A DNA stretch of 64,000 nt from Hydractinia symbiolongicarpus (GCF_029227915.1 NC_079885.1:6264001-6328000); one strand, 5' to 3'. Positions 1-11,457 are shown, counted from the first letter of the stretch. Numbers and translations are program-made. The notes: generated from the sequence alone by a model not told the origin.

Positions 1-313
1 TTGACAAAACATTCGTAAACGCATGTTTTGATTTTATCCTTTCCTCCTCATTAATTTTTATCGTAATTAACTGTGATTGGTTGTTTCTTAGTGGTCCGTT
101 TTCTGATTGGTCGATTTCCAAACACGTGAAATGGCGGGAACTTTTTTGTCGAGAAAATTCTTTTTACAAAAACATCAAAACAAAGAAATCGAAACAAAAA
201 TGAATCGCTTCGGGGACATAGATGATGCAAGAATTGAAAAATTAATAAACACAAAACAAAATAAGTAATATTAATTATAACAATCTCTTTTGGGTATATA
301 ATAAAACATATAT

Positions 314-419
314 AACATAGGTTATTGGATTTATTAACCCGAGGTGATTTATATTCAACTCCGCTGCGCGTCGTTGAATATAAATCACCTCGGGTTAATA
401 AATCTCAATAACCTATGTT
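314..419. repeat. Palindromic foldback repeat (small MITE)
   Basis: Two arms of about 50 bases are near-perfect reverse complements around a centre near 366, so the whole unit can fold into one hairpin. The arms carry AACCCGAGGTGATTTATATT and its complement, and the outer ends read AACATAGG and CCTATGTT. It lies in the first intron of the transacylase gene, between AT-rich flanks. No coding capacity. The shape fits a foldback MITE; the family is not recognised. Confidence 0.7.
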
Positions 420-499
420 TACCTATTGTACATCTACTTATTATATATACTATATAAATATATAAAAAATATATAATATGACAATAAATACTGTATTAC

Positions 500-774
500 C
501 TGTCCAAAATCTCTTTTGGTCCATTTCGACAAATCTTCACTAAATCGTAACCTAATATTTCTGATGTCATTTCTCGCAAAGGTTCTTCAATGTCAGGGCT
601 GAGGTTTTGTAACATACCAACATATTGTGCGCCCTGACCAGGACATAGTATGGCTGTTTTCTCTCCTCTGAAAGTTGGTAATGGTGCGGTCTTAGTTACT
701 GGTACATAATTACGAAGTCCGGGAGCTTTTAACAAACATTTAGCTTTAGAGGCGGCTAAAACTATACCTTTCAT
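500..774 (-). CDS. MCAT: Malonyl-CoA:ACP transacylase, mitochondrial, first coding exon
   Basis: This exon encodes the N-terminus of the enzyme that loads malonyl groups onto mitochondrial acyl carrier protein for type II fatty acid synthesis. It starts at ATG 774 and gives 91 full codons. The first 35 or so residues are basic and hydroxylated, lack acidic residues and look like a mitochondrial presequence. The motif CPGQGAQYVGM follows; this is the conserved Gly-Gln-Gly-x-Gln oxyanion region at the start of the acyltransferase fold. The exon ends at a canonical donor (AG then GTAATA) at 500/499, in phase 2. The catalytic GHSLG exon is off the left edge of the window. No lesion is visible. 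Identification rests on the motif and targeting region only. Confidence 0.8.
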
Positions 775-3700
775 CTTCTACAAAACAAAAACATAAACAG
801 GTTTAATAGCTACTGAATGAATGATAGTTTTCTGTGATAGAAATATTTGCAAAAAAAAAAAAAAAACACTTTTACATAAGATCTGGCAAAATTCTCAAAA
901 ATTAAACTAAAGCAAGTCGTCTTGTATTTTAGTTCAATTATTTAACTTTTACAGCGCAATAAAAAAATTTTTAAGATAAAAAAATCCAAGCACACACAAG
1001 TGTTGCAAAATCGTACAATTATTTGCGAAAATTATCATCTTGAAACCCATTTTTTGCTTAACAATTAAAGTAGAAAAAGCAGCCTCAGCCTTGACATTTG
1101 TTCCAATCTTGTTTTTATTATAAAAAATATCCTTGGCAATATTAATATGAGATTGTTGATATATATAAAAAGTCTACTTACCTTTGAACTTTTTGAACTT
1201 GAGATTAAAACACTTTTTAGTAGCAATTAGAATACACCAAATTTACAATGGTATAAATGTATTCTGAAAGAAGATTTTTTTTATTTGATAGCTTCAAGCC
1301 GGCAACTAAAGCTAAAGTTTTTGATACGCTCCCAATCAACTTCCGATGAATTTAGATACCTTTGATCGAATTCGCAGTTTTTATATATGTGCAGAAAATG
1401 TAGCACGGGAGGTCAGGTATTCTTTTTTGATTGGCTAAAAATTACTAAATTCATAACTGCCAAGGATTTTCCTAAGCGCCGATGGAGGTGGTCGACTATG
1501 AAATGAAATATCATAATGATGTGTGGCTTCGACACACGCAGAACATTTTTAATGAACACGAAATATTTAGTAAACATCAAATATGAAACACAGTTAAATG
1601 AGATTAATATTATTATTATTATTTTTGGATTGTATCCAACAAGATTGTTAATTTCTTTGTTGAATTCCATCACATGATAATTGTTTACTCGCAAAGAGAA
1701 AAAAGCATCAAAGAAGCAACTTGTGGAAATATACGTGCATCTCGTTGCATCATGCGGTGTGAGTGGTTTTTTGTCCTCCCTGTTATTCTCATGGATAATT
1801 TTTCTAACATTTCCATAAAGAAACAGGGTAGACTATGTAATTACAGTCTTGTTCATAACACAAGCACACATATAAATAGACAAATTGTTTTTTTCTCCTT
1901 CTGTCATAAATACACTCGTCATTCCGTGGTGTTATCCACAGAATTACACTTTCCTGTATGCAAGTAAGAAGGCCTGCGAGAAAGGTTAAAAATCATGATA
2001 ATTTGATTTGGGTTAAAAGATTAGTATTTAAAAAAATTATTTTTACAAGCTCGTGAGCTTGTATTAAAACGCAAATGTGTCCTACAAGAATGGAAATTTT
2101 TGCCTCTCTGAGCACCGACACGGGAGTCGTCGTGTGTTCGAATCTCATCTTGGTAACTATTTTTACTTTTTTTTTCTTTTTTCTTTTTTAAAAAGATAAG
2201 ACAAGTGTTCAAAACACTTGTTTAACTAACTAGTAAATAAAGGTGTTTCCACCAAACTTTTTAAAAGTGAATGTAGGCAGAATTAACTGAATTAATGAAT
2301 TTCGCAAATTTTGGGGTTTGTGGGTTTGTGGTCTTTCCTCTTCCTGTCAGTCGGTTCACCCAAGACGGACCCATCGAAAATTAAAAGTTCGAGGAATTTT
2401 TCGTTCAGGAAGGTCTCACAAATCAATTTTGTAAAATAAGTGTGTAACAAATATTATTGCGTATCTGAATAGTAAAATATGTCGTGTCTAACTTCGTAAC
2501 AAAAATCCCAATTTGATAGACAGCTTTTTGTAAACTTTATTCGCGAGGTTGTTTGCGTATATCATACGTCTTGTTTATATAAAATTGTGCGCTATTAGCA
2601 TTCACAAAAACGATTTATTTTAGTTGTTAATTTGTTTATTGTTGTTAGCGTGATTCATGGTACGTATGTAATCGAAGCTAACGAGGAAACGTGACGTCTA
2701 TGCGATGTATACGTTACTCACTTTACTCCACTACCACCATACACTGTGGAAATTCACGTAGGCAACATTAATAATGCATAAGAACCCATACTGTGAAAAA
2801 TAACATGTCGCCTCCTCTGTATTCTAGCAACATTGATAAGGAAATGTGAGTTGCTGATAATAATGTGATTAGTTTAGATTAATTTTGGTAATTAATCTAA
2901 ACTTGAATTTGGCAGCGGATTGAAACCATAAGTTGAATTTAGCATAGTTCCGCTTTTAAAAAAATTGATTTTACCTTACATAAAAAATAAATTACACAGG
3001 TTCTGTTGTTGTATTAACATTTAGTGTAAAGTTTTTACCAGGCCCTCTTTCTTTTTATTGCAACTGCGCACTGCGATTCTTTAAGGATAGATGCCTTACA
3101 GCGATGCAAGTGAAATAAAGCGACAGAGACTACTTTAGTTTAGTTGTAGGACCACTTTCGATTTAAGTTTGTCACAGCTTGGTGTTCTTCTGTCCATGTG
3201 ACATTTTTCCAGTACGCAATGTTACGTGGTATGTTTGAACAAACAGTTTTCAGGTTAGCCAATATGGTTTGTGGGAAGAAATGCCGGTTACACAGTCAAC
3301 ACTTCCATCAAACAGGGCTAAACTTTTGAATATTTTTTTTTGTTATTTAATGTTCAATACGTACATTCCATAGCTTTAGGTAGGTTTCCCTAACTTATTG
3401 TTTTTTTTGTTTAATTTTTTACAGTTTGTGTTTGCTACAACTTTTTCTGTGAGACAAGGAATGAGAAAACTCAGTGTTTTCACTCAACCAAATGTAATGC
3501 AACGTTACATTCTGATTGGGTGGATTTCTAGTCAATTCAGCCTGAAAATAGAAAGTCCGCACAGCAAACAGAAAATACATCCCAAGTATGATGGAGACAT
3601 CAAACTTTTTAGGCTTTATACCTATTATCGTTTGTAGTTTTGCTCTCATTACGAAAAACTCTTTACCACCAAGAAAAATTGCCACAGTGAAAGAAAATAA

Positions 3701-4129
3701 CCCGACATGATGGTTGGGAAATTATATAACAAAAAGAAGAAAAAGAAAAAACACCTTGTAAAGTTTATTGTAAAAAACAACAAAGATTGCATAATACATC
3801 TCTTAATTGTATAATTGGGCCAAAATAAAATTTGATAAACCGCATGAACCATTAACAATTATTTCATTCTGGTTTTGATGATTATACAACATAAGCAGAA
3901 TTAAACGGTAGAATTAAACACCTCGCCCTGTCATTATCAGTCTGATTTTAGTATTTATTTTTGTTCTCATGTTATTTTTCTTCTACTTATTAGTTTAACT
4001 TCATGTTGTTGTTTTTTGTTGTTGTTTTTTCTTTTAAACTGGTCGAACTTAATTAGATCTGTTGTTTATTTTGAGTTCATATTTGTAAATTACAACATTT
4101 TTAGTCTTCTGTGAATATATGGTTATCAA
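775..4129. other. Gene-free AT-rich sequence
   Basis: No exon or known repeat could be supported on either strand. Open frames near 1413-1967 and 3398-3858 have low-complexity composition and no recognisable motif. A tRNA T-arm-like string (TGTTCGAATCTC) occurs near 2130 but without a matching acceptor stem. The stretch just above 775 should contain the promoter and 5' UTR of the transacylase gene, but no specific element stands out. Confidence 0.5.
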
Positions 4130-4440
4130 CATGTACTAGTTGCGCACAGTGCCGAGAATAATATCGGATATACCTTTTAAATCTTTTAGGTTCTCGGTCA
4201 CCACGAAAATTTAGGCGAGTAACTTATACGAGAACTAAACCACAAAAATGGCAATATTTTCTAAGGAAAAGTGCGATAACTAGTTTATCATATGAACCGA
4301 GCATAAACCATTCTATTAAGTATATTCAGTAGATTATTTTTTAATTTCAGTCATGGTTCGTAAAGTTCTTTGTTCAACAGCGAACTGCAAGATAATATAT
4401 TTGATCGAGTAATTTTATTTATAATAAATTTTCTATTTTT
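4130..4440 (+). repeat. Dispersed repeat, copy 1 (pairs with 36310-36560)
   Basis: Similarity by eye to 36310-36560 includes the shared strings AGGAAAAGTG, GATAACT and a stretch around GTAAAGTTCTTTGTTCAA, in the same order and with similar spacing. No terminal repeats or coding capacity were seen. Type unknown. Confidence 0.45.
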
Positions 4441-4644
4441 AATAGTTGAATTAAGTCAAAGATGAACTAAAAATTCTCAGAGATAGAGAACTTGCTCCGT
4501 TGGAAAATAAAAATATAGTATATATTCTTGTAGATTACAACATCAAAGTGCGAGAAAAACTCAACCATATGATAGTGTATTTGATCCTAAAAATGGTTCT
4601 AAAAAACTGATACATGTCAATATTGTTTAAAATAATATAGTTAA

Positions 4645-4820
4645 ACTAGTCGTTGCCCGTGGAAAAATCCACGGGTTCGCCCGTCCTTTATAAGTACCCG
4701 TCGCAGCAAAATGGATAAAAATATATCGCATTTGATATTCGTGTTTCCGTAACATGATTTTCTAACTCAGCGGGGGGGTCCGTGCAGAGACAGACAGACG
4801 ACGGCTATTATTATAGAGAT
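4645..4820 (+). repeat. ACTAGT-hairpin interspersed repeat, copy 1
   Basis: It opens with ACTAGTCGTTGCCCGTGG, then a perfect hairpin (CCCGTGGA, AAAA, TCCACGGG), and ends in a GACAGACAGACG stretch followed by CGGCTATTATTATAGAGAT. The same start and end recur at 27187-27369, and partly at 26434, 26616, 35684, 40060 and 44150. No coding capacity. It is a short non-autonomous family that I could not assign to a class. Confidence 0.7.
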
Positions 4821-5132
4821 AAAGCTTTTTAATTGCTTAAAAAATTATTTAAAATTTTGTTACGACCAAATAAGGTTATGTTATTAAACAAAATTGAAAA
4901 ATAATAATGCTGACGTTTCAGATTATTTTTAAAGAAAACAGAAGCGTGCATTCTAACATGTACCAATAAAAATAAAAAATACTAAGACACGACCAGTAAA
5001 AATAATTGCCCATTTCATCCTAACTGCTAATATAAAATGTTTAGCTTCTTTTTTAGATAAGTCTAATTCTAAAGAATGTTTTACGAGCTGTTCGACCACC
5101 ATTTTGCTATTTAATTCCTATACTAAGAATAC

Positions 5133-5137
5133 CCATA
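5133..5137 (+). repeat. Target-site duplication, left copy (CCATA)
   Basis: CCATA directly precedes the first TIR base and directly follows the last one at 20049-20053. Integrases of the retroviral type make 4-6 bp duplications, and Polintons usually 6; here only 5 bases match. Confidence 0.75.
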
Positions 5138-5318
5138 AGAGATAGGAATATGCGGATGTTGGGACAAAATCCCTTAGCACTTTACCATTTTACGTCAGAA
5201 GAATAGATCATACCCGTTAAATCAACGATAGAAGAGTCCATAAAATCCGTTAGCACTTTACCATTTTACGTCAGAAGAATAGATCATATCCGTTATATCA
5301 AAGATAGAAGAATTTCTG
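5138..5318 (+). repeat. Polinton 1 left terminal inverted repeat with 76-bp tandem subrepeats
   Basis: It begins AGAGATAGGAATATGCGG. It matches the reverse complement of 19868-20048 over 181 bases with three differences, all in the innermost 30 bases; the outer 150 or so are identical. Inside the TIR a unit starting TTAGCACTTTACC repeats in tandem with a 76-bp period (starts at 5174 and 5250), each copy carrying TTTTACGTCAGAAG. In this family the termini are the presumed sites of protein priming and integrase cutting. Confidence 0.95.
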
Positions 5319-5717
5319 CTTATAACGCTTATAACAATAGGATTTTACATACCAGAAAGTTGTTTACATAAGAAAAAGTCAAAACGAAAGTAGCCGTTGC
5401 TAAGGATATTTGGTATGTAAGGAATGCATTGTTCTCTATTGTTAGTCTGGTTTGATTGACATTTAATTGACGTCATTCTTTATCTAAACAAATACCATAT
5501 GAAATAACCTGTTGTCATAGCCATCACAAGAGCGATCTTCTCATCTTCGTGTGCATCAGGAGTATCTTTGTGGTAGGGCACAGTAATATGCTGATCGGTA
5601 ATGTGTTTATTAGGAATAGGCACGGTAATATGTTTATCAGGAATCTTTTTATGTGATTCAGCTGTTTTTTCAATCATATTGACTTTTCGATTAATCCCAA
5701 TCGTCAGATCTTCACCC

Positions 5718-6044
<327 letters not shown>

Positions 6045-6370
6045 GTGCATATTTTACATGGCTAGCCTCACAAATATCGAGGGATATACCCTGTCTATTA
6101 TTTCCAGGAGGGGCCATGGCGTAGATGGAGAGTCCTAGAGTATTTAATGCTCATTTTGAGCTACGCAGACCCAATTAGAGCCCGCGCTCTACTAGACAAC
6201 TCACGGCAACATCCAACGGCCCACACAGTGTGCCATCTTCCCAATTTCCCTCACATGGCTTGGGTTAACCCGGGGCTATAGTAACATTCACTCGCCCATG
6301 TTGAATCGCCGTCAAGAGGAATCGAACCCCGGTCTCCCGCACAGAGTACGAGAGCTATAACCACTAATCT
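6045..6370 (-). mobile_element. tRNA-derived SINE inserted in Polinton protein B gene
   Basis: The body matches the SINE at 34033-34379 on the opposite strand, from the 3' tRNA-unrelated part near 6050 to the tRNA-like head near 6300-6370. The head holds the pol III B box GGTTCGATTCC (6325-6340, minus strand). The 5' end is short of the reference copy by about nine bases. AAGAT occurs on both sides and may be the target duplication. The flanking Polinton reading frame matches element 2 on either side, so the insertion is secondary to the Polinton. Confidence 0.88.
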
Positions 6371-7316
6371 TGTTGTTGTAACCTACCACCCCTGTTTTAA
6401 TTTTGAGATTCATGTCACTAGATAACATATAAATGCCTTGTCCAACCGAATAATCAACCTTGCTTGAAGCGTAGTTTAACGTATCTTGATAACGTTTAAT
6501 GTCCTCCTGAATATCAACTCTACGGTTAACAATGTCTTCAAGGTTGTTCATAAAACTCTTTGAGCCGTCAAAGCGCTTGAATCATTACTCAAGATAGAAG
6601 AACGGGCTGAGGCTTGCGAACTAAGAACAAGATAAGCATACGCCCTAACACTGCTCGAAATCTTTACAAGGCCTGTTTTTGTAAAGCCATTAGATTTTTC
6701 CACAATCCATCGTGTCATGGAGTCGTCTGTGAAATAACTCAAGCCCGGAGTTGGATAGTTTTTACGTCTTTTTTGATATGAGCTGAAAAAGTATTGACCT
6801 CTGTATTTCATAGGATTAGAATCAACGTCATATTCACCACATATTTTTAGAAATTCTTCGTTTGAATAAGGATTGTCATATTGATTAAAACTATCTTCAA
6901 AAGGTAGAGGTGTCTGCAAGCGCTTAATGATTCGTCTAATGTGATAATAGACATGAAAACGATATACCGATCTGATCATAGATCTACCTTCTTTCAGGTG
7001 TTCGGAACTGACTCCACAAGCACTTGAAGCACACCAAGTGGCAAAATTGAGTTGGGTTTGCCATAATTTAAACGGTTGTTCATTCCAAATTTTCATACGT
7101 TGTTCGTTTTGATTCAGTTCGTAATTGGTAAAATATTAGGAAAGACAGCAGGAAAAGAGCCATTTTCGGAGACAATAATGGTCTGTTTGTATAGATCCTT
7201 CCCATCCAATATCTGAAGGTCCAGTCCTCCATTTGGCTTAAAGGCCGCATTTGGGTTGTATTTGAAAATGCTATCCATTCTTTTTGATTTGAATAATTCC
7301 ACTCTCTAATATAAGA

Positions 7317-7870
7317 ATGTATATCACAATAAATGACGTAAAAGACAATCTATTTGTATCACACTATATACAACGAGACTGGCACAAAAGAAGTTGCGAT
7401 CATAGAGACGTTTTCGGACAAGGTTACATATGAAATCACAGCTCCAATAAAAGTGACCATTGGAAAAGACGAAAAGTTGCTACCGAAAGGAAAATACACC
7501 GGCAGGGAGCTGAACGCATCTTTAGCGGGTGATGTCACATCCACACCATTAATCAAAGACCCTCGAGTAATCAAAACAAATAAGCTAACCAACATAACAG
7601 AATTACATTTCAATCTGAATGAATTAGAGGATGCATTAAATCTTAAAAATGGTAGATATAGCGATAACCTGCTAACATATCATATATCTGAGTATGGTGA
7701 TGTTACACATATTGAGCCAAAAAACCCACAATAAACTAAAACTAAAGGGTGGTTACCTTCAATCACTTACTTTGAAATTAACTGATCAAAATGGAGATCT
7801 GGTAAAAGATAGTCCGGGAACAAAAGTTGTCCTTCACATAAGAGAGACGGCAGACAACAGGTTTGAATAA
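7317..7870 (+). pseudogene. Polinton small beta-rich structural protein (minor capsid candidate), frameshifted
   Basis: It starts at ATG 7317, overlapping the promoter of divergent protein B. The frame starting at 7317 changes to the 7354-7734 frame near 7355. It changes again near 7730, where TAA ends the middle frame and homologous sequence continues to TAA 7868-7870. The product of about 185 residues would be rich in beta-forming residues and end in SLTLKLTDQNGD and VVLHIRE, an ending typical of a small protein encoded next to the capsid gene in cnidarian Polintons. A penton or minor-capsid role is inference from position and composition. A gene in the same place relative to protein B exists in element 2 at 60468-61004. 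Confidence 0.65.
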
Positions 7871-7944
7871 AAGGTCATAGGTCTGATAAAGTATGCTAAC
7901 TGAGATAAAAGTAAAAATAAAATAAAATAAAAGTAATAACAAAC

Positions 7945-9256
7945 ATGGAATACGGAAAAAGGTTAAATCCTGAACGTTCTCTTAGAACTGCTCATGGTGT
8001 AAAAGGATCACACCAAAAAGTAATTGTGACACACAATCCAAGTGAGATTGATCAAAACCAGTTACTTTTGATTAGGTTTCCTAATTTAGGTAGCGATGAT
8101 GTTATTGTTCCAGGGACTTCAAAACTAAGTTTCGACGTTGAACTCGAGTCAAAAGCCGACACGAAAAGAACATTAGTCTCTAACATTGGAAGAGCTATTG
8201 TTAAAAAGTTAGCAATCAAGTTTGAGGGTACCGAGATTTTGAGCATTGATGACTTTGATCTTTTCGGATGCTACAGAGATTTATGGCTAACCAAGTATGA
8301 AAAGAGAAATGCAATCAGACAAGGCATCATATCCAATGATGGGTGTACGGAAAACTGTATGAAATTGAGGGTAAGCGCTTCGGATAAAGACGCATCCGAT
8401 GTCTCGGACAAAGCCATTGCTGATGCATACAAAAACAAGTTCACCATACCACTAGATTTTGAAATGTTAGATAGCAAGATTCCATATTATCAAGCTGGAT
8501 TAGGGAATAGGTTATGTTATGAGATCACATTCAATAATTATGACAGGGTTGTATTATCAACTCCAACCAAACCTTCCGGTTCTGCCACGGCACCAGCACC
8601 CGATGCTAAATGCAAAATAACTAACATATCTCTCGAATATGAGATTGTGACACAACCAACCTTAGCCAGATTCATTTCAAATGAATATGAAAACATGGCT
8701 TTACTATACGACAGGTTTTTGAGACATAGGCAAATTAGAGTGGATAAGTCGGACACAACGTGGAATTGGTCATTCAATACACCTTGTAAATCTTTGAAGG
8801 GTTTTGTTTGAAGACGAACAAGCCTACAAACGAGATACCGGTAAGTTCTACAATCCGAAAATTAAAAAGGTATCCGCCATAGTTGAGGGTAAGCCTAACC
8901 AACTTTTTGCTCAAGGTATGCAACCGTTTGAACATTACAATGGAAATTGTAAGTATTTTGCTGAGGGTAAACCAAAGGATGGCAATGCCAGCGAAATCAA
9001 AAAACATCTGCAATTACATGATGTAAAAGTCTCTGATTACTTGACAAACAAATATGTTCTATGGTTAGATTTCAGAACCATAGATGAAAACTCCCTGCAT
9101 GGGACCGGCCGACGGATTGAAAATGCAAGTGAGGGAATCACACTGCAAATTGAAAAGACAGCAGAAACCGCAGGATCCTTAAACGCCTATATATATCTAA
9201 TCATGGACGCTCAACTAAACATTCAAAACGGTAAAATTATGGATGTACTTTATTAA
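7945..9256 (+). pseudogene. Polinton major capsid protein candidate, one frameshift
   Basis: Two overlapping frames (7945-8811 and 8804-9256) make one gene of about 437 codons broken by a single-base loss near 8805. The product is soluble, rich in beta-forming residues, with no membrane segment. Conserved strings include IDDFDLFGCYRDLW in the first half and NASEGITLQIEK near the end. It precedes the packaging ATPase by 6 bases, the usual order of capsid and ATPase genes in this group, and a related gene begins at 63501 in element 2. A double jelly-roll fold is expected for the Polinton capsid family but cannot be shown here, so the capsid role is an inference from position and family memory. 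About 75 bases of A-rich leader separate it from the gene before. Confidence 0.72.
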
Positions 9257-9262
9257 GATAGA

Positions 9263-9874
9263 ATGGCGAAAAACACACTTTACATGAAAGAGCCCCACAC
9301 AGCATTATTCGTTGGCCCTACCGGCTGCGGAAAATCCAAACGTGTTGTAAAATTATTAGAGAATGAATACTTTGATCACTTCGATTTCATCGTGATTATA
9401 TGCCCAACATTAAGATGGAATAAGACATATAGGGACCGAAAATGGTTTTGGAACGACAGATATGTAATTCTAATTGAGCCGGGAGGTATGTTATATGAAT
9501 GGATTCGAAAGATGACGGATTTCTGTGCCGGATACAAAACCTTATTCCTGATCGACGATATCATCGCAGATGAGAAACTAGACAAAAAGAGACAGCCATT
9601 GCTAGAGTTGGCCATTAGCGGACGACATCGAAACCACACTATGTGGCTACTCACACAATCATACACCGCTATACCAAAAAATTTACGAAGGCAAGCTAAA
9701 ATGTTATATGTGTGGTATCCAAAAGACAGACAAGATCTCACAACTATTCATGAAGAGAATGATGTCATTGAATCACGATCAGAGATACAGACGGTTAAGG
9801 AAAGGCTAAAAGATGGCAAATACACACATTTAGTCATGAGAATGGAACATCCAAGAACTTACGTGATTTGCTAG
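9263..9874 (+). CDS. Polinton packaging ATPase (A32/FtsK-HerA type)
   Basis: Intact 203-residue ORF. Walker A GPTGCGKS lies at residues 18-25 and Walker B LFLIDDII near 95-102. Further conserved strings are IICPTLRWNKTY after strand 2, and SGRHRNHTMWLLTQSY, which places the sensor-type Gln. Together these match the genome-packaging ATPase of Polintons and related double jelly-roll viruses, which pumps DNA into preformed capsids. Its length is normal for Polinton ATPases. The gene follows the capsid candidate after 6 bases and ends just before a strong palindrome (9881-9914). It is one of the few undamaged genes of the element. Confidence 0.92.
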   Translation: MAKNTLYMKEPHTALFVGPTGCGKSKRVVKLLENEYFDHFDFIVIICPTLRWNKTYRDRKWFWNDRYVILIEPGGMLYEWIRKMTDFCAGYKTLFLIDDIIADEKLDKKRQPLLELAISGRHRNHTMWLLTQSYTAIPKNLRRQAKMLYVWYPKDRQDLTTIHEENDVIESRSEIQTVKERLKDGKYTHLVMRMEHPRTYVIC

Positions 9875-9880
9875 ATTGGA

Positions 9881-9914
9881 CTTTTTTTTTGTTACAAGAC
9901 TCTTGTAACAAAAG
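9881..9914 (+). terminator. Palindromic hairpin after ATPase gene
   Basis: A T-run is followed by a perfect 13-base arm (TTTTGTTACAAGA), a single C at 9900, and the exact complement. It begins 7 bases after the ATPase stop. The GTTAC core of the stem recurs in hairpins at 11458 and 15761. A role as a 3'-end or termination signal is inferred by analogy with hairpin signals at gene ends in giant viruses. Confidence 0.6.
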
Positions 9915-10172
9915 TATAAGAAGAATCTAACAGATCTACAGGCTCTTACAAGACTGCTGTACAGCAAATTACAACAGATTTTTAGAAATCTCAAGAACAT
10001 AGCAAACTCTTGTCCAGCAAATTACAGTAAATCTTTAGAAATCTACAAGAAGATATAAGAAAATTACAACAGATCTAACAAAATAATAGTATTACTAGTA
10101 CTAGTAGTACTACTAGTAGTACTTAGTTTTTGCTTCTTTTTTTGTGTTAAAAAATATCTATCGCTATTGAAA
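9915..10172 (+). repeat. Non-coding spacer with short tandem repeats
   Basis: Two diverged copies of a unit containing GCAAATTACA and TTTAGAAATCTACAAG follow each other (about 9965 and 10017), then a run of ACTAGTAGT-type trinucleotides near 10085-10125. No reading frame. It probably serves as leader for the gene at 10173. Confidence 0.55.
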
Positions 10173-10740
10173 ATGGCTGAAACGGCAATTGATAACTTAA
10201 TTGCTATTCCGGGTCCTCCATCCGAGGATGGTAAGAGGCAAAAATTGCTGGAGTGTGTGTTAACCGGAAATAGCAAGCTAGACCTGGGTAGAATGTATAC
10301 GGACGATCAAATTCAAAAGCTCAAAGATGATGAGGTGAAGAAACTATTTAGTATATATGAAGCTAAACTATCAGGTCAAATGGTAAAGTCCTTGGGACAA
10401 TCAATCATTCACATGTATTCCATGGGTGCCTGTACAGTATTAGGGATAAATTCTCAAAATGCATTGAGCAATGACCTGGAAAATTACCCCTTCTTAAACT
10501 ATGCCCTTCAAAGATTCACATGTGACTTGTATTAGGCAGGCAGAACCTACCATCGTCCAAAATGAAAAACCTATGAACTACGCTATAGGGGGAATAATAG
10601 CCATCGGTTTGGTTGGTGGCTTTGTTTATTTTGTGTATAAAAAGAAAGACAATGTACTATTTGCTATAACTGGGCCGAAGGGTACCCCACCACAAAAATC
10701 CAAAACACCTGTGAGAATAAATAAACTTGAAATGGAATAA
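10173..10740 (+). pseudogene. Polinton conserved protein with C-terminal membrane segment, frameshifted/deleted
   Basis: The first frame (10173-10535) gives a mostly helical, soluble domain with conserved strings AKLSGQMVKSLG and YSMGACTVLG. The second frame (10501-10740) supplies a single membrane helix, AIGLVGGFVYFVYKKK, and a basic tail. The frames overlap at 10501-10535, where the sequence ALQRFTC of the family is cut short. A frameshift, probably with a deletion of the middle of the gene, is the simplest reading. The function is not known; a virion membrane-associated protein would fit. The product would have been more than 190 residues. Confidence 0.6.
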
Positions 10741-10856
10741 AGGGATAATATCGCGATATAATAATCTCGCAGTATAGAAATAACATCGACAAGAAAAGTA
10801 TAATCAACGATATATATAAAGCATCAGTCGTCTGTGTTTTCGCTGTAGGCTATTCA

Positions 10857-11012
10857 ATGCTAGGAAAAAAGGTGTTAAAAATGTCACCACCCTCAATTCA
10901 AAAGTTTGACTTGGAAGATACCGGAAAGCTAGTCGCCATCGTCGCCGCTAGTGAAATGTCAAGGGAATACTTAATTAAGCAAAAGATTATACCTGAAACT
11001 ATCAATATCTAA
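10857..11012 (+). CDS. Small Polinton protein, 51 codons (possibly 5'-truncated)
   Basis: The ORF starts at ATG 10857 and ends TAA 11010-11012. It carries a short conserved stretch DLEDTGKLVAIVAASEM and a YLIKQK ending. The same frame stays open upstream to about 10800, with family-like residues but no ATG, so the original start may have been lost. A TATATATAAAG box lies at 10810-10820. It ends two bases before the next start. Function unknown; this small protein recurs in cnidarian Polintons as far as I recall. Confidence 0.6.
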   Translation: MLGKKVLKMSPPSIQKFDLEDTGKLVAIVAASEMSREYLIKQKIIPETINI

Positions 11013-11014
11013 AC

Positions 11015-11443
11015 ATGGCTTCAATTGCAATGATGTTGGGAGGTGCCTTTGCTAACGCTTTAGCTTTTACAGGATCAAGCTATCTCTTTTCATGTTTCTC
11101 CAAAGACAGAATAGATAAGGAAAGAAAGCGTCATGATCTGGCTATAGAACAGTTGCAAAAAGCTCAGGTTTTGTGGTAACGTAAAAGACAAGAGAGAGTA
11201 GACTTTATCAATAAGCAGCTCAGACTTGAAAAGAAGGCTGAAGGAAAATTCATAGAGCTAAACGATGCAATGCGTGAATATAAAAAAGTGTTTGGAGATA
11301 GATCAATTCTTACGGATCTACCGCGGGAACCTGTATTGAGCGACTTTTATACACCTAGTAAGGATCAACATGAAAGGGAATTGGTCTTTATCGCGCTAAG
11401 TATGATAGGTGTCGGTGGTGCTGTGTGGTATTTCAAAAGATAG
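11015..11443 (+). pseudogene. Small Polinton membrane/coiled-coil protein with internal TAA
   Basis: Frame of 143 codons from ATG 11015 to TAG 11443. It opens with a hydrophobic Ala/Gly segment (MASIAMMLGGAFANALAF), continues with a charged helical region rich in Lys, Arg and Glu, and ends in a second hydrophobic helix and a basic tail. An in-frame TAA at 11177-11179 (codon 55) interrupts it, while coding character continues unchanged beyond. Tandem with the gene before (2-base gap) and convergent with the gene at 11499. Role unknown, likely a virion membrane protein. Confidence 0.65.
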
Positions 11444-11457
11444 TACTACCGGTACTC

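Noticed and set aside
2060-2165. Possible tRNA gene or tRNA-derived repeat (TGTTCGAATCTC string)
   Set aside because: T-arm pairing is weak and no A box, anticodon arm or matching acceptor stem was found.
4645-4820. Hammerhead ribozyme in the ACTAGT-hairpin repeat, as known from Penelope-like elements
   Set aside because: The conserved CUGAnGA and GAAA core is not present around the hairpin.
5174-5320. CRISPR-like array in the Polinton end
   Set aside because: Only two copies of a 76-bp unit without spacers, in an animal genome and inside a TIR.
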